Positions 9,813 to 17,838 of a stretch of DNA of 64,000 bases are shown piece by piece. Numbering within the stretch: the first letter of the stretch is position 1; each line of letters opens with the position of its first letter. The DNA comes from Pedobacter duraquae (GTDB taxonomy: Bacteria > Bacteroidota > Bacteroidia > Sphingobacteriales > Sphingobacteriaceae): positions 372,001-436,000 of the forward strand of contig NZ_SNWM01000003.1 of the NCBI RefSeq assembly GCF_004362245.1, in the 5' to 3' direction. The notes below the pieces were generated by a model. That model did not search any database, was not told the DNA's origin, and saw only the letters and a list, made by a program, of their open reading frames with translations. The translations under genes and the position numbers were made by a program.

Positions 9813-10691
9813 ATGGCAAATTTAAAAGAAGTAAGAATTCGTATATCATCGGTACAGTCTACCCAGCAGATCACCAAAGCCATGAAAATGGTTTCGGCAG
9901 CAAAGCTGAAGCGTGCTACCAATGCAATTGTACAATTACGTCCGTATGCTACCAAGCTTAAAGATATTTTAGCTAATCTTTCAGCAAGCCTGGAAGGATC
10001 ATCATCTCCTTTTATTCAGGAGCGTGAGCCTAATAAGGTATTGATTGTAGTGGTATCATCAAACCGTGGTTTGGCAGGAGCCTTCAACATGAACGTGATC
10101 AAGGCAACGAATAACCTGATCGCTGAAAAGTACAGTACGCAATACCAAAATGGCAATGTGCATATTGTAGCTATCGGTAAGAAATCTCAGGAGTTTTACG
10201 AGAAACGTAATTATAACGTAGTAGGAAATAACAACGAAGTTTATAATGCGTTGACTTTCGAAAACGTAACTAAAATTACCGATGCCATCATGGATGGTTT
10301 CGTTAAGGGTGAGTACGATAAAGTAGAACTGATCTATAACCATTTTAAAAATGCTGCAGTTCAGATTGTAACTACGGAACAATTACTTCCTGTTGCTAAA
10401 ACAGAAAAGGAAACTGTTAAAACATCAAATACAGACTATATCCTGGAGCCTTCACAAGAGGAGATCGTGGAACAATTAATTCCTAAATCGATCAAGATCC
10501 AGTTATATAAAGCCGTGCTTGATTCACACGCTTCAGAACACGGAGCACGTATGACCTCAATGGATAAAGCCACAGAGAATGCAGGTGAGTTATTGAAAGC
10601 ATTAAAGTTATCTTACAACCAGGCGCGTCAGGCTGCAATTACTACGGAATTAACCGAGATTGTGAGTGGAGCTGCCGCACTGAACGGATAA
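9813..10691 (+). CDS. atpG: ATP synthase F1 subunit gamma
   Basis: Rotor shaft subunit, 292 aa. The N-terminal helix carries the family hallmark NLKEVRIRISSVQSTQQITK and AMKMVSAAKLKRA. The central Rossmann-like part includes VVVSSNRGLAGAFN. The C-terminal helix has the signature ARMTSMDKATENAGELLK followed by SYNQARQAAITTELTEI. It is the last gene of the operon and is followed by a strong intrinsic terminator. Confidence 0.97.
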   Translation: MANLKEVRIRISSVQSTQQITKAMKMVSAAKLKRATNAIVQLRPYATKLKDILANLSASLEGSSSPFIQEREPNKVLIVVVSSNRGLAGAFNMNVIKATNNLIAEKYSTQYQNGNVHIVAIGKKSQEFYEKRNYNVVGNNNEVYNALTFENVTKITDAIMDGFVKGEYDKVELIYNHFKNAAVQIVTTEQLLPVAKTEKETVKTSNTDYILEPSQEEIVEQLIPKSIKIQLYKAVLDSHASEHGARMTSMDKATENAGELLKALKLSYNQARQAAITTELTEIVSGAAALNG

Positions 10692-10712
10692 TTTGGCACA
10701 TAAATCTAAGAG

Positions 10713-10745
10713 AGCTCCTGTTCATTGCGAACAGGAGCTTTTTTT
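10713..10745 (+). terminator. Intrinsic terminator of the atp operon
   Basis: Perfect 11-bp stem AGCTCCTGTTC / GAACAGGAGCT with a 5-nt loop, followed by six T. It lies 21 nt after the atpG stop and ends the operon without atpD/atpC. Confidence 0.93.
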
Positions 10746-11241
10746 GTTGTATAAAATAACATTTTTTAGGTTTGGTATGTTACGATATGCCTGAGCGTTT
10801 ATTTTAAAGCGTGTTGAAGCACGATACGCATTGGAATTGAGACGGAAAAGGCTGGCATTTTATCCTATAAAAAATTAGGATTTACTGTTAAGTAACAACC
10901 TTAAAATATTGTGTGTTCCCAGCCCCGGCCGGCTTCGAAGTGGTAAAGTAAGTGTGCCAAAAAAGAGCCGAAAAAGAGTTGCACTGACCCTACAGGAATT
11001 AGCCAATTGATGCCCTTCGGATAGCCTACCTGATTCGTACCTTGTTCGATTAAAATCGAAAAAATGAGGTTATAGGATTGCTTCAGAAATTACACGTATC
11101 TGCTGATAGCTTGATGGCTGATGGTTGCCCTGATTCCTCGTCCTTAATGTTAATAGCTGACAATTAAAAGTACCTAATAAATTTAGGTTAAGCTACCTAG
11201 TATATTTGAATAGCTGCTCTGCAACGTTTTTTAAACATTTG
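10746..11241. other. Intergenic stretch of about 500 nt, no gene recognised
   Basis: No open frame longer than about 20 codons looks coding. There is a 16-nt palindrome with TTCGATT / AATCGAA arms (11045-11060) that lacks a T-run on either side. A GTG-started 18-codon frame near 10957 (PKKSRKRVALTLQELAN) reads like a gene remnant but cannot be assigned. The base composition of 10920-11040 is richer in GC than the flanks. Confidence 0.4.
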
Positions 11242-11249
11242 TACCTTTG
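11242..11249 (+). promoter_or_regulatory. -7 promoter element of the acid phosphatase gene
   Basis: TACCTTTG fits TAnnTTTG and ends 39 nt before the ATG. No good -33 TTTG at 17-21 nt. Confidence 0.5.
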
Positions 11250-11288
11250 CCGAAGGTTTTCCGTTAATTTGAAGGATAATTACACAAT

Positions 11289-12062
11289 ATGAAACATTTT
11301 ATTTCAGGCATACTCTTAATGCTTAGCTCTGCCACGCTGGTGGCACAAACCAACTCGGGCGCCCGCGATTACACCACGGCGGTATTATGGCAGCAGCGAT
11401 CAGGTGAGTACCGCGCGCTTGCTTTTCAGGCGTATAACTTCGCAAGACTTTCCTTAGCAATTAAAATGCAATACGTACCGCAGGATAAAAAGAATTGTGT
11501 GGTTGTCGATGTTGATGAGACTGTGCTCGATAATTCTCCTTACCAGGGCTACGAACTTAAAAGAGACATGAGTTATAATCAGGCTGACTGGGTGAAGTGG
11601 ACGAGCAAGGGAGTGGCGGATACCGTACCCGGAGCATTGGGGTTTCTGAAATATGCCGCAACACAGCAGGTGGAAACTTTTTATATCACCAACAGGGGAG
11701 ATGAGGAGTATGAAGGAACTCTGAGCAACCTCAAAAATCTCGGTTTTCCATATGCGGATCGTGATCACCTGATCCTAAAAAGCAGTACATCCGACAAGGA
11801 GCCAAGAAGGCAGAAAGTTTCTGAGAAATACAATATCCTGCTGCTTTGCGGCGATAACCTGAGCGATTTTTCTAATGTGTTTTACCGTGAAGGGAAGAAC
11901 ACCATGGAGCAGGTAAATAAAGCCCAGCAACAGTTTGGAACGCACTATATTGTGCTCCCGAATCCGATGTATGGCGACTGGGAAAAGCAGTTTTATCCGG
12001 AGGGAAAGCTCAGCGAACAGGAAAAATCGGTATTAAGGGCAAAAGGACTAAAAAGTTATTAA
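11289..12062 (+). CDS. HAD-superfamily acid phosphatase, e(P4) type
   Basis: A 257-aa exported phosphatase of the class-B/class-C acid phosphatase group, resembling Haemophilus outer-membrane protein e (P4). The signal peptide is HFISGILLMLSSATLVAQ; unlike P4 there is no lipobox Cys, so it is probably periplasmic. HAD motif I is VVVDVDETVLDNSPY (nucleophile Asp74, Asp76). Motif II region is TFYITNRGDEE. The Lys region is LILKSSTSDKEPRRQK, and motif III is LLCGDNLSDF. The family removes phosphate from 5'-nucleotides and NMN outside the cytoplasm, so a nucleotide-salvage role is likely. It stands alone with its own promoter. Confidence 0.88.
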   Translation: MKHFISGILLMLSSATLVAQTNSGARDYTTAVLWQQRSGEYRALAFQAYNFARLSLAIKMQYVPQDKKNCVVVDVDETVLDNSPYQGYELKRDMSYNQADWVKWTSKGVADTVPGALGFLKYAATQQVETFYITNRGDEEYEGTLSNLKNLGFPYADRDHLILKSSTSDKEPRRQKVSEKYNILLLCGDNLSDFSNVFYREGKNTMEQVNKAQQQFGTHYIVLPNPMYGDWEKQFYPEGKLSEQEKSVLRAKGLKSY

Positions 12063-12092
12063 GGATTATCACCTTTTATAGCGAATAAATAT

Positions 12093-12100
12093 TATTTTTG
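12093..12100 (+). promoter_or_regulatory. -7 promoter element of the 71-aa membrane protein gene
   Basis: TATTTTTG fits TAnnTTTG and ends 21 nt before the ATG at 12122. It overlaps an in-frame TTG that would otherwise extend the gene, which argues for the ATG start. Confidence 0.5.
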
Positions 12101-12121
12101 TGCTGTAAATTTAAAAACAAC

Positions 12122-12337
12122 ATGGATCAAAAACCAACTCACAATACACAAAGCATGCAAAATGCTAATGAGACAGGGATATATAAATTATTGGTTGTCG
12201 GTATCGTCGTAAGTATACTGGGTGTTTATCTGCGCTTTGCATTTGACTCGATTACTTTATCTATCGTTTCATGGGTTATCCTGTTTATCGGTGCATTTCT
12301 TTGCTGTAAAGCTGTATTCAAGATCTTAGGAGCTTAA
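12122..12337 (+). CDS. Small two-TM membrane protein, unknown function
   Basis: A 71-aa protein: a polar Asn/Gln-rich N-terminus (MDQKPTHNTQSMQNANE), then two hydrophobic segments (about residues 22-40 and 45-65) with a CC pair near the end of the second. It resembles small uncharacterised membrane proteins common in Bacteroidota; no domain recognised. I start at ATG 12122 because the upstream in-frame TTG at 12098 lies inside the -7 promoter box. Monocistronic, with a terminator directly after it. Confidence 0.75.
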   Translation: MDQKPTHNTQSMQNANETGIYKLLVVGIVVSILGVYLRFAFDSITLSIVSWVILFIGAFLCCKAVFKILGA

Positions 12338-12360
12338 TCCTTTACCGCATTTCTCATATA

Positions 12361-12395
12361 TCCCCACAGCCTAATGGTTAGTGGGGATTTTTTTT
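12361..12395 (+). terminator. Intrinsic terminator after the 71-aa membrane protein
   Basis: Stem TCCCCAC / GTGGGGA enclosing an inner CTAA / TTAG pair, followed by eight T. It separates this gene from the DUF4349 gene. Confidence 0.88.
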
Positions 12396-12464
12396 GCCTA
12401 TTACTTTCATAAGGTTACCTTATCGCCAATCTTGTATTAAGGGGAAACCCTAATATCAACCACT

Positions 12465-13313
12465 ATGAAAAAGTTATTGTTATGTGCATTTGCCGCAGTC
12501 AGCATCATTGCCTGTAATTCGAATAAAGAATCAAAAATGGATAGCGCAGATGTTAGCGCTAATGAAATTGCCGTTACCTCAGCTGATACAGCAGCATCAA
12601 AAATTGTAAAAACTGCCGACATGCGCTTTCGCGTGAAGGATGTTCAATCCACTAAAGAAAAGCTTAGTGCTGCCATACGTGCTGAAGGTGGAACGTTGAT
12701 GGAATTTAACGTGGAAAGTGTAGTGCGCAGGGAAGAAAAAGTTAAATATTCTGCAGATTCTTTACTTCAGCTGACATCTTACACTCGCGAAGGAACAGTA
12801 GTCGCCCAGGTTCCTTCTGCACAACTGGATGAGTTTACTGATAAGGTAGTAAAGCTTGCTGCATTCGTTGACAGGCAGTCCTTGAAGCTCGATGACCAGA
12901 GTTTGCAATATCTATCTAATAACCTCAAGAATCAAAATAAAGCAGCGGCAGTAGGGCAGATGAATGCAAACGCAGCAAAAAAGAGTAAGGACATTGCGAC
13001 TACGCAGGATATCAAAGATGCTGCTGTAGACAGCCGTATTCATAACATGTACATCGATAAGGCTGTAAAATACAGTACCATTACTTTAAGCTTTTATCAG
13101 GATAATACCGTGAGCAGGTCTGTTGTTGAAAATGACGAACTGTCTGACTTCCGCCCGGCTTTCTGGAGCCGCATGACGTTGAACATCGCAAATGGCTGGA
13201 GCATCTTTATGGAATTTATATTGCTGCTTGCTAATTTGTGGGTATGGATTTTACTGGGTATTGCCGGTTATTTCCTGTACAGACAGTTAACCAAAAAGGC
13301 ATTACAGAAGTAA
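12465..13313 (+). CDS. DUF4349 membrane-anchored lipoprotein
   Basis: A 282-aa lipoprotein with signal MKKLLLCAFAAVSIIAC (lipobox SIIAC, Cys17). DUF4349 occupies about residues 48-260, starting KTADMRFRVKDV and containing VVAQVPSAQLDEF. Near the C-terminus is a hydrophobic helix (WSIFMEFILLLANLWVWILL) and a basic tail. The family is a putative lipid-modified anti-sigma or envelope protein in some annotations, but no function is established. It is convergent with ruvC with one base between stop codons, so no independent terminator fits between them. Confidence 0.85.
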   Translation: MKKLLLCAFAAVSIIACNSNKESKMDSADVSANEIAVTSADTAASKIVKTADMRFRVKDVQSTKEKLSAAIRAEGGTLMEFNVESVVRREEKVKYSADSLLQLTSYTREGTVVAQVPSAQLDEFTDKVVKLAAFVDRQSLKLDDQSLQYLSNNLKNQNKAAAVGQMNANAAKKSKDIATTQDIKDAAVDSRIHNMYIDKAVKYSTITLSFYQDNTVSRSVVENDELSDFRPAFWSRMTLNIANGWSIFMEFILLLANLWVWILLGIAGYFLYRQLTKKALQK

Positions 13314-13314
13314 G

Positions 13315-13878
13315 CTATTTCAGTCGCTTCTGATTGTCTTTGGCAAAAGCTTCCCAACCAGAATATGATTTCCCGGAAGCTGAACTGCTAACACGTTGGA
13401 AAGAATGACATACGGCTACGGCGAGTCCGTCGGTAGCATCCAGGAATTCCGGAGTTTCCTTAAAAGCGAGCAGGCGTTGCAGCATTGCTGCCACCTGCTC
13501 CTTTCCAGCGTTTCCATTTCCGGTTATTGATTGTTTGATCTTCCGAGGTGCATACTCTGTCACAGGTATGTTTCTGGATAGTGCCGCAGCCATAGCTACA
13601 CCCTGCGCTCTGCCCAACTTGAGCATCACTTGGATGTTTTTGCCATAAAAAGGAGCTTCCAAGGCTAACACATCTGGCTTATATTGATCAATAAGTCCGA
13701 CAGTTTTTTCAAAAATACGTTGTAGCTTCAGGAAATGGTCGTCCAGATGCTCCATTCTAACAACCCCCATGCTGATCAGTTCAATTTTACTTCCCCGTTC
13801 CAGGATCAATCCGTACCCCATTACTGCTGTACCCGGATCGATACCCATAATCACCCTTTCCTTTTTTTCAACCAACAT
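13315..13878 (-). CDS. ruvC: Holliday junction resolvase RuvC
   Basis: Endodeoxyribonuclease that cuts Holliday junctions symmetrically with RuvAB. 187 aa, normal length. The RNase H-like fold is visible through catalytic Asp in MGIDPGTAVMGYG, Glu in VLALEAPFYGKN, and the C-terminal pair in FLDATDGLAVAVCH. The N-terminus may begin at M1 (LVEKKERV) or at the internal Met directly before GIDPG; the conserved fold needs only the latter. ruvA and ruvB are not adjacent, which is common in Bacteroidota. Divergent from the flippase-like gene with 19 nt between the annotated starts. Confidence 0.96.
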   Translation of the reverse strand: MLVEKKERVIMGIDPGTAVMGYGLILERGSKIELISMGVVRMEHLDDHFLKLQRIFEKTVGLIDQYKPDVLALEAPFYGKNIQVMLKLGRAQGVAMAAALSRNIPVTEYAPRKIKQSITGNGNAGKEQVAAMLQRLLAFKETPEFLDATDGLAVAVCHSFQRVSSSASGKSYSGWEAFAKDNQKRLK

Positions 13879-13897
13879 AGAACAATATTAAGCATAT

Positions 13898-14899
13898 TTG
13901 CACAGAGTAAAAGCAAAAAAATTGACACCTAAGTTTAAAAGCGCATGCTCGGCCATCATCAAAATAGCGGTCGTGTTATTTGCCTTCTATTTCATTTATA
14001 TTAAGCTTACAGCTAATCAGGATATTAAGGGGTTTCTGGCGTTAATCAGGACTATACCCCGATTGGAAATTGTGGTTATTCTGACTACAGTGTCTATAAT
14101 GATGTTTGTAAACTGGGGATTGGAGGCCCTCAAGTGGCAGCGCCTGATCAGGGATGTAGAGTGCTTAAGTTTATGGCGTGCCATTGAATCTGTTTTCTGC
14201 GGCCTTACCTGGGCAGTTTTTACACCTAACAGGCTTGGCGAATATGGCGGCCGGGTGTTCTTCTTGTCGCCAAAGCGACGTGTTATCGGAGTAGTGGCGA
14301 TGGCTGTGGGCAATATCGGCCAACTTGTGCTAACCAATGTATTTGGTGCCGTTGCTATCTGCATTTTCATCTATAGGTTCAAGCACCTGGACTTCCTCTT
14401 CTTTCTTGTACTTTGTATTGTAGCCCTTGCATTCTGCCTGTTCCTGTTGATTTTCTATTTTAATATCAGGTGGCTCAACGGGCTATTGTTGTCCATGCGT
14501 TTTACACGTAAATACAAGAAGTTTTATACTGTGCTCGGCAGGTATCGCAAAGCTGAGCTATTCAGGATCCTTTGTTTTTGTCTGGCAAGGTATATGGTGT
14601 TCAGTACTCAGTATTTCATTATGTTTTACTGGCTGATTCCAGACCTGCATTACGCCGATATCATTATGATGGTCTGCATCCTTTTCTTTATCCAGTCTGC
14701 CCTGCCTTCGCTGGATCTCTTTGATATCGGAATCAGGAGCATGACTGCACTGTTCTTCTTTAATTTTGTCACACACCAAAATGCGTCAGTTGTTGCCTGC
14801 ACGGCGAGTATCTGGCTTATTAATATTATTATTCCTGCTATATTAGGATCTTATTTCGTTTTTAAACTTAACTTTTTTGGAAATATTAAGCGTAGCTAG
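13898..14899 (+). CDS. Flippase-like (LPG_synthase_TM / UPF0104) membrane protein
   Basis: A 333-aa integral membrane protein with about eight helices. It belongs to the flippase-like/lysylphosphatidylglycerol-synthetase TM family, recognised by the segment WAVFTPNRLGEYGGRVFFL (the family TPGRxGE-type motif). There is no cytoplasmic synthetase domain. Members often sit beside glycosyltransferases and are thought to move lipid-linked substrates. No ATG is available; TTG 13898 or TTG 13922 (start MTPKFKSA) must be used. Its 3' end overlaps the following GT2 gene by 23 nt, so the two are co-translated and probably act on the same glycolipid. Confidence 0.83.
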   Translation: MHRVKAKKLTPKFKSACSAIIKIAVVLFAFYFIYIKLTANQDIKGFLALIRTIPRLEIVVILTTVSIMMFVNWGLEALKWQRLIRDVECLSLWRAIESVFCGLTWAVFTPNRLGEYGGRVFFLSPKRRVIGVVAMAVGNIGQLVLTNVFGAVAICIFIYRFKHLDFLFFLVLCIVALAFCLFLLIFYFNIRWLNGLLLSMRFTRKYKKFYTVLGRYRKAELFRILCFCLARYMVFSTQYFIMFYWLIPDLHYADIIMMVCILFFIQSALPSLDLFDIGIRSMTALFFFNFVTHQNASVVACTASIWLINIIIPAILGSYFVFKLNFFGNIKRS

Positions 14900-16013
14900 C
14901 TATAGCGCACTATTTTTAACATTGCTCTATGCAATAGTTGTCTGCTCTTTTATTCGTGGATGGCATAGGCTGGTCCCTTTCAAGTATACTAATACACAGT
15001 CACAGATCCCTGTATCGGTGATTGTAGCTGCCCGGAATGAAGCAGAACGTATTTCTGCAACGATAGAAGATCTCCTGGCACAGGATTATGATTCCAGTTT
15101 GCTGGAGATTATTTTTATCGACGACCATTCTACAGACAACACTGGCGCGATTATTAATTCTTATGCAGACAGAGGCGTAAAGCTGATTACCCTGAATGAG
15201 CAAAAAGCACTCAATTCTTATAAAAAGAAAGCGATACAAACTGCAATAGGACAGGCAAAAGGTAAACTCATTATTACAACCGATGCCGATTGTAGCATGG
15301 GCAGAAACTGGTTAAAAACTATTGTTGCGTATTACCAGGCGGGCGATTATAAAATGATATCTTCTCCGGTAGCCTATACCGGCGAACGTACGCTATTTGA
15401 GCGTGGTCAGTCTTTGGAGTTCCTTTACCTCATTGGTTTAGGGGCCTCTACCATCGGCAACCAAAACCCTTCAACCTGTAATGGTGCTAACCTTACTTAT
15501 GAGCGGGATGCCTTTTATGAAGTTGGTGGTTTCAAAGGGATAGACGATCTGGCTTCAGGTGATGATGAGTTGCTGCTGCATAAGATGGCGGCGAGATATC
15601 CGGGGAAGATCGGGTTCCTGAAAAATAGAGACGCCATAGTATATACTCAGGCGAAGCCTACCTTGCGTGACTTTATTCAACAGCGTAAGCGTTGGGCATC
15701 AAAAAGTACACGCTATAAGAATAAATCGATCATTGTTCTGGGGGCACTCATCTGGCTTTTCAATGTGAGCATTGTGCTTAATCTGATCATGGGGATTTTT
15801 AATCCTGTGCTATTGGGAACAGCAGGCCTGCAATTGATCGTAAAGCTTGCTGTAGAATTTATTTTCCTGATTGGCGTTACCCGCTTTGCTAAAAGGAGCG
15901 AATTGCTTTGGCTTGTTCCATTACTGAGCATTGTGCATATCATTTATATTATATTTATAGCAATTGCCGGAAACTCTGGCAAATACAGCTGGAAAGGAAG
16001 AATGGTTAAATAA
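14877..16013 (+). CDS. Membrane-bound family 2 glycosyltransferase
   Basis: A 378-aa processive-type GT2. An N-terminal membrane helix (about 8-27) precedes the GT-A domain: PVSVIVAARNEAERI, IFIDDHSTDN, the metal-binding TTDADCSM (DxD region), then GDDELL and the QRKRW (QxxRW) motif. Two or three C-terminal membrane helices follow. Sugar donor unknown. Translation must start at TTG 14877 (no ATG upstream), inside the end of the flippase-like gene. The stop codon shares a base with the next ATG (TAATG), tying it to the ABC permease gene. The set looks like a cell-surface glycolipid pair followed by an unrelated permease. Confidence 0.9.
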   Translation: MEILSVASYSALFLTLLYAIVVCSFIRGWHRLVPFKYTNTQSQIPVSVIVAARNEAERISATIEDLLAQDYDSSLLEIIFIDDHSTDNTGAIINSYADRGVKLITLNEQKALNSYKKKAIQTAIGQAKGKLIITTDADCSMGRNWLKTIVAYYQAGDYKMISSPVAYTGERTLFERGQSLEFLYLIGLGASTIGNQNPSTCNGANLTYERDAFYEVGGFKGIDDLASGDDELLLHKMAARYPGKIGFLKNRDAIVYTQAKPTLRDFIQQRKRWASKSTRYKNKSIIVLGALIWLFNVSIVLNLIMGIFNPVLLGTAGLQLIVKLAVEFIFLIGVTRFAKRSELLWLVPLLSIVHIIYIIFIAIAGNSGKYSWKGRMVK

Positions 16014-17161
16014 TGGCGACAGATAATAGTCCCTCAAAGAAAATCTGGATCAAGTTCCGAAGGAACAAGTTTGCCCTGGGCGGACTGATTTTTATTGCAC
16101 TCCTGATGTTGATGGGCATTTTAGGTTACCTGATCATTCCCGATGATACGCCGATGGCGAATACCATGCACCTGCAGCTTAGTAATAAAAAGCCGGGAAG
16201 ATCTTTTGAATTTCTTGTTGTGAGTAGGAATACGGCAGTTAAAAAGGTTAATTTCTTTGATAAAATGCTTTATGGGCAGGAAGCCGATATAAAAAGCATT
16301 CCCATTACCTCCTATCGTTTTGATGGAGATAAAGTAATCGTAAAGCCTTACATCGGCGATGATGAGCTTGCAGAAGAACAGCTTTTTAGTATCACAGCAC
16401 TTTGTAAAACATGTGCTATTGGTGAAAATGGTAATGTAAATAACAACGAGTTCCGTGAGAACTATATCTACCGGCAGAAATTTTTGCTTGGAACGGATAT
16501 TTACGGGCGTGATCTGTTCAGCCGACTTGTGCTTGGTATCCGGGTGTCTCTTTCGGTAGGATTAATGGCCGTGTTAATTTCTTTATTTATTGGTATTACC
16601 CTGGGCGCCATGGCTGGCTTTTATGGTGGGCGGGTTGATGCAGTTATCAGCTGGTTCATAAATGTGATCTGGTCTTTGCCTTCACTGTTGCTCGTTATTG
16701 CAATCTCCTTTGCTTTAGGTAAGGGCTTCTGGCAGATCTTTATCGCCGTAGGTTTATCTACCTGGGTAGATGTTGCCAGGCTCGTGCGCGGGCAGGTAAT
16801 GGCGCTTAAAGAAGTAGAGTTTGTGGAAGCTGCTCGGGCACTTGGCTATTCTACTACACGCACGATAGCCAGACATATTCTACCGAATATCGCGGGACCA
16901 ATACTGGTGGTTGCCTCTGCAAATTTCGCTTCTGCCATCTTGCTCGAGACGGGCTTGAGTTTTCTGGGTTTCGGCGCACAGCCGCCAATGCCAAGCTGGG
17001 GTACGATGATTAAGGAGCATTATGGATATATCATCATGGATGCCGCCTACCTGGCCATGCTCCCAGGATTGGCAATTATGCTTACTGTATATGCCTTCAA
17101 TCTGCTGGCGATTGGCTTGCGCGATGCCTTCGATGTGAAATCACAAAACGTGACGGTATAA
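16013..17161 (+). CDS. ABC transporter permease, DppC/OppC type
   Basis: A 382-aa permease of the peptide/nickel family. The N-terminus has the typical KIWIKFRRNKFALGGL segment and first helix. About 110 soluble residues follow, longer than in E. coli DppC and containing a CKTC pair. The BPD_transp_1 domain has LLGTDIYGRDLFSRL, the EAA loop EFVEAARALGYSTTRTI, and SFLGFGAQPPMPSWG. Only this one permease is present; no partner permease, ATPase or binding protein lies nearby, so partners must be encoded elsewhere. The start overlaps the GT2 stop by one base. The large inserted region between helices 1 and 2 is typical of Bacteroidota homologues but unexplained. Confidence 0.88.
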   Translation: MATDNSPSKKIWIKFRRNKFALGGLIFIALLMLMGILGYLIIPDDTPMANTMHLQLSNKKPGRSFEFLVVSRNTAVKKVNFFDKMLYGQEADIKSIPITSYRFDGDKVIVKPYIGDDELAEEQLFSITALCKTCAIGENGNVNNNEFRENYIYRQKFLLGTDIYGRDLFSRLVLGIRVSLSVGLMAVLISLFIGITLGAMAGFYGGRVDAVISWFINVIWSLPSLLLVIAISFALGKGFWQIFIAVGLSTWVDVARLVRGQVMALKEVEFVEAARALGYSTTRTIARHILPNIAGPILVVASANFASAILLETGLSFLGFGAQPPMPSWGTMIKEHYGYIIMDAAYLAMLPGLAIMLTVYAFNLLAIGLRDAFDVKSQNVTV

Positions 17162-17197
17162 AATTAAATTCTTATCGTTCATTCATCCGCCATTGTT

Positions 17198-17205
17198 TAA
17201 ATTTG
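17198..17205 (+). promoter_or_regulatory. -7 promoter element abutting the rnhB start codon
   Basis: TAAATTTG fits TAnnTTTG and ends only 4 nt before the ATG at 17210, so transcription would begin at or next to the start codon (a near-leaderless mRNA). Confidence 0.45.
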
Positions 17206-17209
17206 TGCC

Positions 17210-17821
17210 ATGTTATTGAACTGTTTTCAGGAAGAGTTGATTGAGGCTGGCTGCGACGAAGCGGGTAGAGGTTGCCTGGCGGGGCCTGTATTTGCCGCCG
17301 CCGTAATTCTGCCAAAGAAATTCAGTTCTTCAGAGTTAACAGATTCCAAAAAACTTACACATAAGCAACGGGTAGGCCTTCGCGCTGTTATTGAAGAGGA
17401 GGCGATTTGCTGGGCGGTAGGCGTTGTTGATAACCTGGAGATCGACCAGATCAATATCCTCAATGCCTCTTTCCTTGCTATGCACCGCGCGATAGACCAG
17501 TTACAGGTAATTCCACAATATCTGGTGATTGATGGAAACAGATTCAAAGCTTACGCTGATGTGCCGCACAGTTGTATCATTAAGGGTGACGGTAAATACC
17601 TTAACATTGCCGCAGCGTCCATTCTTGCGAAAACACATCGTGATGCTTATATGGAGCAGATTGGACTTGAATATCCTCAATATGAGTGGCATCAGAATAA
17701 GGGATATCCTACAATTTCACATAGAACTACCTCACTCGAGCTGGGCTTAACCCCATACCATCGTAAAACTTTTGCAATTACGCACCCTCAGGCCAGCCTT
17801 TTTGAAAATTTCGAACTATAA
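17210..17821 (+). CDS. rnhB: Ribonuclease HII
   Basis: Removes ribonucleotides and RNA primers from RNA-DNA hybrids. 203 aa. Catalytic residues: Asp and Glu of AGCDEAGRGCLAGPV, Asp in QYLVIDGNRF, and Asp of SILAKTHRDAYM. The C-terminal HQNKGYPT and LTPYHRKTF segments are also family-typical. The DEAGRG core followed by Cys-Leu instead of the common Pro-Leu is a variant I associate with Bacteroidota. The next gene starts 17 nt downstream on the same strand. Confidence 0.96.
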   Translation: MLLNCFQEELIEAGCDEAGRGCLAGPVFAAAVILPKKFSSSELTDSKKLTHKQRVGLRAVIEEEAICWAVGVVDNLEIDQINILNASFLAMHRAIDQLQVIPQYLVIDGNRFKAYADVPHSCIIKGDGKYLNIAAASILAKTHRDAYMEQIGLEYPQYEWHQNKGYPTISHRTTSLELGLTPYHRKTFAITHPQASLFENFEL

Positions 17822-17838
17822 TTCGTATTTTCACAGTA

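Noticed and set aside
11045..11060. TTCGATT / AATCGAA palindrome as terminator
   Set aside because: Followed by A, not T, on the plus strand and by no T-run on the minus strand.
12098..12121. TTG start extending the 71-aa membrane protein
   Set aside because: The TTG is the end of a TATTTTTG -7 box, so it would not be transcribed.
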